Shown here: piece by piece, positions 62,601-64,000 of the stretch
Layout of the letters: each line of letters begins with the position of its first letter
Numbering within the stretch: the first letter of the stretch is position 1
DNA from: Apostichopus japonicus
Taxonomy: Eukaryota > Echinodermata > Holothuroidea > Aspidochirotida > Stichopodidae
NCBI RefSeq assembly: GCF_037975245.1
Contig: NC_092567.1
Coordinates: 16,235,876-16,299,875 of the forward strand
Length of the DNA stretch: 64,000 bases
Direction: 5' to 3'
Notes under the pieces: model-generated
Seen by the model: the letters and a program-made list of their open reading frames with translations, nothing else
Told to the model about the DNA's origin: nothing
Database searches by the model: none
Made by a program: the position numbers and the translations under genes

Positions 62601-62640
62601 CACAGACCCTCGTCAACCTATCTGAGGCCAAATCTTTCAT
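38515..62640 (-). CDS. Poly-CUB protein (cubilin-like CUB array), 5'-incomplete, 24 exons
   Basis: Joined minus-strand exons give 1491 residues and a stop. They form one C-terminal CUB half, then 12 complete CUB domains of about 108-128 residues, and nothing else. CUB domains are extracellular beta-sandwich modules for protein binding, often calcium dependent. The best preserved domains (CUB10-12) show the four cysteines, the aromatic-acidic FDLE-type calcium region and C-K-Y/F-D-Y. Second halves carry a lineage signature CG...PFTWTS.SNEV. Domain structure is two exons each with phase 1 between domains and phase 0 within; one exon fuses a C half with the next N half. No EGF, signal peptide or membrane segment is visible, but the 5' end is outside the window. 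Cubilin, an endocytic receptor with 27 C-terminal CUBs, is the nearest architecture; function here is inference. Confidence 0.9.
38815..40745 (-). repeat. 63-bp tandem array of exon end plus 5' splice site (CUB12)
   Basis: About 30 units. Each unit consists of the last 51 bp of the CUB12 N-half exon (FFMDVEYEPSCKFDYVL on the minus strand) plus 12 bp of intron beginning GTAAGT/GTTAGT. The unit is 21 codons long. In the first units (donors after 40695, 40632, 40569 and 40506) the frame stays open and every donor is in phase 0. A 13-bp insertion near 40492 breaks the frame, and many later units carry stops (in GTTAGTTA and ...ATTAACC variants). Two main unit subtypes alternate from about 39160 to 40080. 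The unit nearest the real exon is the exon itself. Confidence 0.95.
40695..40882 (-). CDS. CUB12 N-terminal half exon
   Basis: 188 nt, phase 1 in, phase 0 out, acceptor TTTTAG, donor CTG|GTAAGT. It encodes VPACYEKLEGHSGFFSSPSF then PDPYLNNEDCRIDF and FFMDVEYEPSCKFDYVL: three cysteines and the E-D calcium-type acidic positions. Its 3' end is the parent of the 63-bp array. Confidence 0.92.
41762..41948 (-). CDS. CUB11 C-terminal half exon
   Basis: 187 nt, phase 0 to 1. It encodes RMVRYCGSLNPFNWTASTNH, then LTFHSDGSS and GFAANYSEV, plus a short Ser/Thr/Pro linker (LPSTTPGVSDVD). Donor GATG|GTAAGT. Confidence 0.92.
42767..42830. repeat. TACGTTACGT-type short tandem repeat
   Basis: Irregular iterations of ACGTTACG/ACGTACGT in the intron between the two exons of CUB11. 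Confidence 0.8.
43288..43469 (-). CDS. CUB11 N-terminal half exon
   Basis: 182 nt, phase 1 to 0. It encodes ACNQTLTDPDGNLSSPGFPA, NYGYNQDCYYSIRVEKGKVV and YHFDLESDEECKFDYLE. This is the most canonical CUB N half in the gene (G-x-SSPGFP-x-NY, C-Y-x-I, FDLE...CKFDY). Donor GAG|GTACGT. Confidence 0.95.
43738..43915 (-). repeat. tRNA-derived SINE, minus orientation
   Basis: On the minus strand from about 43915: GTGGTAAAGTGGTTATGGCA (A-box-like) and GGTTCGAGTCTTGG (B box) about 45 bp apart, then a tail with CACTATATATCCATTGC. A diverged copy is at about 56205-56345. Located in the CUB10/CUB11 intron. Confidence 0.7.
44344..44518 (-). CDS. CUB10 C-terminal half exon
   Basis: 175 nt, phase 0 to 1, acceptor CCATCTAG. 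It encodes VQNNNLEPMDRFCGKKTVFS, WLSSNNLAKIVFHSD and GFTAHFRFITEE. Here the usual WTSxSNEV signature is WLSSNNLAK. Donor CGAG|GTGAGT. Confidence 0.9.
44740..45400. repeat. Diverged tandem repeat, about 170-200 bp unit, with TCATAC subrepeats
   Basis: Four units each with ACAAGTCTGCC(A), TTTATCTCCGAACT-like, GAAGACACTTTG and ATAATAGTGCATGA blocks, then variable runs of TCATACTCATAC. Located in the intron of CUB10. Confidence 0.85.
45723..45910 (-). CDS. CUB10 N-terminal half exon
   Basis: 188 nt, phase 1 to 0, acceptor TTCCTTAG. It encodes CDRVFSSMESTIISSEGFHE, GNYPNDQDCTYYIQAGMNQI and DHFDLELSKNCKYDYVE. Three cysteines and the FDLE...CKYDYVE calcium-type segment are intact. Donor GAG|GTTAGT. 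Confidence 0.93.
46386..46554 (-). CDS. CUB9 C-terminal half exon
   Basis: 169 nt, phase 0 to 1. It encodes IFDVTSSKSVTLCGDLATFK, then WTSIANEVEIHFQTDAP and LTASYTFISRPAPS. Donor TCTT|GTGAGT chosen because it keeps the phase-1 rule of the gene. Confidence 0.9.
47072..47259 (-). CDS. CUB9 N-terminal half exon
   Basis: 188 nt, phase 1 to 0. It encodes DCNLVLIEDPGRIELVPNQA then CLFLIQAHPSQQIIISFEQV and NAECTDTFAM. Three cysteines are kept, but the acidic calcium pattern is gone. Donor ATG|GTAAGT. Confidence 0.88.
47955..48129 (-). CDS. CUB8 C-terminal half exon
   Basis: 175 nt, phase 0 to 1. It encodes LTDMSSLNSHIVCGHLHPFT, then WTSFGNEVLIDFKSDEN and GFHGTYETLTRAS. Donor CAAG|GTGAGG. Confidence 0.92.
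48612..48805 (-). CDS. CUB8 N-terminal half exon
   Basis: 194 nt, phase 1 to 0. It encodes DCSKTLTADQGVLVSTDFPD, NYPPNQFCSVLIHAINGRRV and GTIYSCQNGDFIT. Cysteines and the FPDNYPPN turn are kept. Donor ACA|GTGAGT. Confidence 0.92.
48985..49940. repeat. Tandem repeat, CACAAAACGACTAACAGTTC unit of about 37 bp with poly-T
   Basis: Some two dozen diverged units of CACAAAACGAC-TAACAGTTCAGTTTTTTGTTGTTT type. A larger block (about 49430-49540) is repeated at about 49830-49945 including GCCTGCAACTTTGGTC. Located in the intron between CUB7 and CUB8; unlike the 63-bp array it does not contain an exon boundary. Confidence 0.88.
50218..50395 (-). CDS. CUB7 C-terminal half exon
   Basis: 178 nt, phase 0 to 1, acceptor TTATTTTAG. 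It encodes IEDSVTGRLDRLCDVNSSFP, then YTWTSDSNEAVVTITQ and AKIYFNAIYRTPYS. Donor TCTG|GTGAGT. Confidence 0.92.
51081..51256 (-). CDS. CUB7 N-terminal half exon
   Basis: 176 nt, phase 1 to 0. It encodes CTATVRDENSWLLLSNIQSF, KCQIVVNFRPNRRIIISL and TNCSIELT. Three cysteines are at CUB spacing; otherwise divergent. Donor ACG|GTAAGT. Confidence 0.88.
51391..51430. repeat. TA-rich microsatellite
   Basis: TATATATA/ATCATATA run in the intron within CUB6-CUB7. Confidence 0.85.
51499..51664 (-). CDS. CUB6 C-terminal half exon
   Basis: 166 nt, phase 0 to 1. It encodes FVDLGSYQTTEICQIENIFA, then WTSDSNAVFLHLLTYKQG. Donor AGAG|GTTGGT fits phase 1; the nearby GTTG|GTAAAA would give phase 2 and was rejected. 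Confidence 0.88.
52125..52435. repeat. Minisatellite, TGTCACATCACAT units
   Basis: Irregular repeats of CACATCACATACCACATATG and shorter variants, located in the intron of CUB6. His/Thr/Tyr-rich frames are artefacts. Confidence 0.92.
52471..52655 (-). CDS. CUB6 N-terminal half exon
   Basis: 185 nt, phase 1 to 0. It encodes DCLYRFNEISGEFIFDKEDI, then FCQFIIETGSEYRLQIKISD and ILQDCDTAEIV. Three cysteines kept. Donor GTG|GTATGT. Confidence 0.88.
53103..53268 (-). CDS. CUB5 C-terminal half exon
   Basis: 166 nt, phase 0 to 1. It encodes VEDQVSGKSLIICGDQQFVW, LSDANEVLVTFETDKEE and GFSLGYEVIPDRYT. Donor GGAG|GTAAAT. Confidence 0.9.
53742..53858. repeat. Minisatellite, CCACCGCTCCACAC 15-bp unit
   Basis: About seven units of CCACCGCTCCACRCC. 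A related CCCACTCCACACCCACCGAC array lies at about 54366-54420. Both are in the CUB4-CUB5 intron region. Confidence 0.9.
53887..54068 (-). CDS. CUB5 N-terminal half exon
   Basis: 182 nt, phase 1 to 0. It encodes GTFLELKNDTGTLQSIGYPL, DYPAMVRHQWLIHANPGDII and TNCMKDFVR. The first two cysteines are replaced (TFLEL start; HQWLI), so the first disulfide is lost while the fold pattern remains. Donor AGG|GTAAGC. Confidence 0.88.
54456..54618 (-). CDS. CUB4 C-terminal half exon
   Basis: 163 nt, phase 0 to 1. It encodes FHDLTSNREELVCNLADSFA, then WTSDSNTVEVSFNMSLS and FRASFTAISRYN. Donor AACG|GTATGA. Confidence 0.9.
55298..55696 (-). CDS. Fused exon: CUB3 C half plus CUB4 N half
   Basis: 399 nt, phase 0 to 0, the only exon that carries both a C half (ITDFHSNEVTHICSSSSNFS, then GQVSASFSHVIQA) and the next N half (TSRNSIVIIQVEHDDKIL, ending GSGCNDSVK). 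Elsewhere a phase-1 intron lies at this point, so the intron has been lost or never gained here. CUB4 lacks the first cysteine pair. Donor AAG|GTACTG. Confidence 0.88.
55805..56093 (+). repeat. tRNA-derived SINE with (ACAT)n tail
   Basis: The A-box-like GTTAGCTCAG is iterated three times (about 55807, 55820, 55836) before GGTTCGAGTCA (55882-55892). A body follows containing TTAGGCTTCTTCGCGAGTTC and the hairpin CCTGCTTGCAGG, with an (ACAT)n tail at about 56068-56093. It is in the CUB3 internal intron, antisense to the gene. Confidence 0.75.
56205..56345 (-). repeat. Diverged copy of the 43.7-kb SINE
   Basis: Shares TATACACCTGARTGAAGAGA, then GTGCCTTG and CTCGAAYCT blocks in the same order as 43775-43860. 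The B box is degenerate. Confidence 0.65.
56495..56697. mobile_element. Foldback/MITE-like long hairpin
   Basis: Arms of about 95 bp: CCACAGTAGAAACTTGATCGTG to AATTCCAACAAA on the left, and their reverse complement on the right. They are separated by a 14-nt loop (56594-56607), with small gaps near the outer ends. Intronic in the CUB gene. Confidence 0.85.
56962..57143 (-). CDS. CUB3 N-terminal half exon
   Basis: 182 nt, phase 1 to 0, acceptor TAAACTCTTAG. It encodes NEGSLRFVTDRQGEHSLPED, CLRTSRDCHLLFHASPKE and TTDCRMNSLK. Divergent; the cysteine positions are displaced from the usual first position. Donor AAG|GTACCG is ordinary but not strong. Confidence 0.82.
57908..58079 (-). CDS. CUB2 C-terminal half exon
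   Basis: 172 nt, phase 0 to 1. It encodes ILDPTALNVFPAVDTFVTSQ, then PGFSWTSKRNELHLRV and RFSAEYKIRQLD. No cysteine is present, so the second CUB disulfide is missing in this domain. Donor GATG|GTGAGT. Confidence 0.87.
59097..59465. mobile_element. TTAA-flanked MITE (piggyBac-type), copy 2
   Basis: Same family as 24521-24886. TTAA is at both edges (59097-59100 and 59462-59465), with ends ATGGTGTGAAGACTCGC and, inverted, AGGTATTGAAGACTCGC. Its gene-proximal edge starts at intron position +7 behind the CUB2 N-half donor GTAAAG, so the splice site is just preserved. Confidence 0.85.
59472..59668 (-). CDS. CUB2 N-terminal half exon
   Basis: 197 nt, phase 1 to 0. It encodes GCNLFLDTSAGHITYPNTNS, then ECLYIIHGTPGTYVTVNFDD and QPISDVNSRGMIQ. 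The first cysteine pair is present, the third cysteine is absent, matching the cysteine-free C half. Donor CAG|GTAAAG with a MITE from +7. Confidence 0.9.
60225..60378 (-). CDS. CUB1 C-terminal half exon
   Basis: 154 nt, phase 0 to 1. It encodes LTDVTSQRVETICGRLSPFV, then WTSSSNEIQLHLLTTENG and RFYLKYKKLPLP. Donor CCAA|GTAGAC was chosen for phase 1; it is not a strong donor, so the end is the least certain boundary. Confidence 0.85.
60385..60560. repeat. Dispersed-repeat-like sequence with ATATAGTGC...AAACGCTTTACAAA
   Basis: Contains CTTATATAGTGCAATATGCA and CAAAACGCTTTACAAAACAT, a type of motif common in interspersed repeats of marine animals. A related TTATTTATATAGCGC piece is at about 5852. 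A 12-bp triplication (GTTAAACCGTAT) follows at about 60804-60840. Class not assigned. Confidence 0.4.
61592..61767 (-). CDS. CUB1 N-terminal half exon
   Basis: 176 nt, phase 1 to 0. It encodes CFDLDEDSFSTSLGFPASQP, then DCRHLLQADPGYYFILEFII and GGHDPCQHQYLQ. Three cysteines in CUB order. Donor CAA|GTATGT. Confidence 0.9.
62472..62640 (-). CDS. C-terminal half of an upstream CUB (first exon in window)
   Basis: 169 nt, phase 0 to 1, acceptor TACAG, donor AACG|GTAAGT. It encodes DLASDRLTRVCGTFSPFTWT, then SDTNEVLVTFTSNEYS and LGYQASYSTMPRFE. This phase-0 entry requires an N-half exon upstream; none is recognised up to 64000, so the gene continues beyond the window. Confidence 0.92.
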
Positions 62641-63082
62641 CTGTAATGATATAATGATGATAAAACAATACGGCATACAAGTTTTGAAAAGGTCATATCT
62701 AGCGTACCGTACAATGCTTTTCCATTAAAGAGTTACGATAACTGTCAAGTTAACATTCGTCTGAGACCGATTCAGCTAGTTGTACGTTCTATTATAGGCT
62801 GCCTTTACGCATTCCATCTTCCAAGCGTACATTTTTATTTTTGTTCAGAAATTTTAACAAGCCAAGTTTAGTAAAGGCTTACTTTCTCAACTTTCTATCG
62901 GAGTTAGAAAAAATTCCTGAACCTCCATGTATTAAGTCTACCTGGTTACTTTACTGTTTGTCAACAAATGCACTTAACGGGATTATTTATTAGTTAATTA
63001 TCCATATGTACTTAAGTAATAATCTGTATATCATGCGAGGGGCATGATCTTGTGATCCTTGTCGGATCTGCCTACCAAGGCA

Positions 63083-63882
63083 CATGGGCGTCAACAGGTG
63101 GGGGACGGGGGGACATGTCCCCCCCACTTTCAAAAGTGGAGGGGATATCATATCATTTGTCCCCCCCCCCCCCCACTTTTCAGAGCAGTTATTAAAAAAA
63201 TCACATGCATATGCGCGATTTTCTATCACAATTGCTGAGCTGATTCAAGTAGAATCTAACTTAAGAATCATTATCAATAAATTGCACTGGAAATTAGAAC
63301 AGTGCTTGGCCCTTTATCCCCCTTCCTCCGATATTCACCCTCCCCGCTTCGTCCGAGACCTCTGATAAAAGTTTGTGCGATGTTTGAACGATGTTTTAGA
63401 GTGTTTTGTGGAAGCACCCCTTCTCGCCAGAAATGGAATTCCCCCTTGCCCTACACTGTGAATCAGAGAAAACGACGCATTTCAACTTGAAAACAAGTCG
63501 AAGACCCCACCAGGAAGGTAATATCATATATTTTAGGCCCTACAGACAGTATTCTGCCTGTATGCAGGGTATTATATGATACCAAACTACCGAAAATATT
63601 TCGTTTGAGATGGACGCTGTGTAATTCGTTTCCCTTGGTGTCAGAACGGCATCTTTCTACCAGTACTTTCTGTCGGAATTTAGTTTTGTGAGACAAAATT
63701 TCTCCTCACAGATCTGGTTCTGATGTAACTAAAAACGACTCAGGAAGGCCGTCTCCTGCGATCTAGGGGGTCTTATGTACCCAAAATTTTCTGGTACGCT
63801 ACGCGCCAACCAATGGTGGCGCTCCGCTTAGATAGTATAGTGTCCCCCCCCCCCCACTTTCTGAAACCTGCTGACGCCCATG
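63083..63882. mobile_element. hAT-type element, 800 bp
   Basis: Terminal CATGGGCGTCAACAGGT and, inverted, CATGGGCGTCAGCAGGT are flanked by an exact 8-bp duplication CCAAGGCA (63075-63082 and 63883-63890). Poly-C/poly-G tracts lie inside both ends. The interior near 63790-63830 carries, inverted, the GGTTGGCGCG...GCGGAGCGCCACCA motif of 3943-4548 and 23624-24016. No transposase frame is seen. Confidence 0.88.
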
Positions 63883-64000
63883 CCAAGGCAGTATGAAACG
63901 AAATATTAAAACTGGTTAAAAAAAGCAGATGGCGCGGACACGATTATTGGAGCATTGGAAAATCAATATAGTAAAATAAGGCAAATGAAATGGCAATGAG

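Noticed and set aside
63083-63882. Missing N-half exon of the first CUB
   Set aside because: The region is a hAT-type element with TSD; no CUB N-half pattern (C...SP.FP..Y...C) was found between 62641 and 64000.

Overview
This window looks like intron-rich, AT-rich metazoan nuclear DNA crowded with transposons and tandem repeats. Two host genes can be supported: a multi-exon BAX/BAK-type BCL-2 gene on the + strand (about 24.3-33.0 kb) and a very large gene made only of CUB domains on the - strand (62.6-38.5 kb, 5' end outside the window). Canonical GT-AG introns, SINEs with tRNA-like heads, hAT and TTAA-type DNA elements and LINE remnants fit a marine invertebrate, possibly an echinoderm; the phylum is inference.

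Layout. (1) 1-2.0 kb: no gene seen, one TA microsatellite. (2) 2.0-16.4 kb: two diverged tandem copies of a roughly 4-kb segment. Copy A (about 2.0-11.8 kb) is enlarged by a 4.76-kb hAT-like element (3203-7964, itself hosting nested elements) and by a 5'-truncated LINE (8601-10790) that was later split by a 1.0-kb DNA element. Copy B (about 12.3-16.3 kb) keeps the empty sites for the hAT and the LINE. (3) 16.4-24.2 kb: gene-poor, with two LINE C-terminal remnants, a hAT MITE, and a decayed copy of the last BAX exon with its flanking intron at 18.65 kb. (4) 24.27-32.90 kb: BAX-like gene, five coding exons, 215 aa. (5) 33-38.5 kb: no gene seen; a tandem repeat of about 0.3 kb. (6) 38.5-62.64 kb: poly-CUB gene, 24 exons visible, at least 1491 aa, 12 complete CUB domains plus one C-terminal half, ending with a stop at the end of the last CUB. 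(7) 62.7-64 kb: a hAT-like element in upstream sequence of that gene.

Gene logic. The BAX-like protein has BH3, BH1 and BH2 regions and a C-terminal membrane anchor, as expected of a mitochondrial pore-forming apoptosis effector. The CUB gene is a strict chain of two-exon modules (intron phase 1 between domains, phase 0 inside each domain), with one internal intron lost. It resembles the CUB tail of cubilin-like proteins, but no EGF domains are visible.

Most unusual observation. Both genes carry a long tandem array that begins exactly at a coding exon's 3' end and whose unit contains the exon end plus the 5' splice site. In the BAX-like gene the unit is about 32 bp (28.91-31.03 kb). In the CUB gene it is 63 bp (40.75-38.8 kb), a multiple of three, so successive donors lie in the same phase. 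Dozens of alternative or decoy splice donors are thus lined up behind one exon in each gene.
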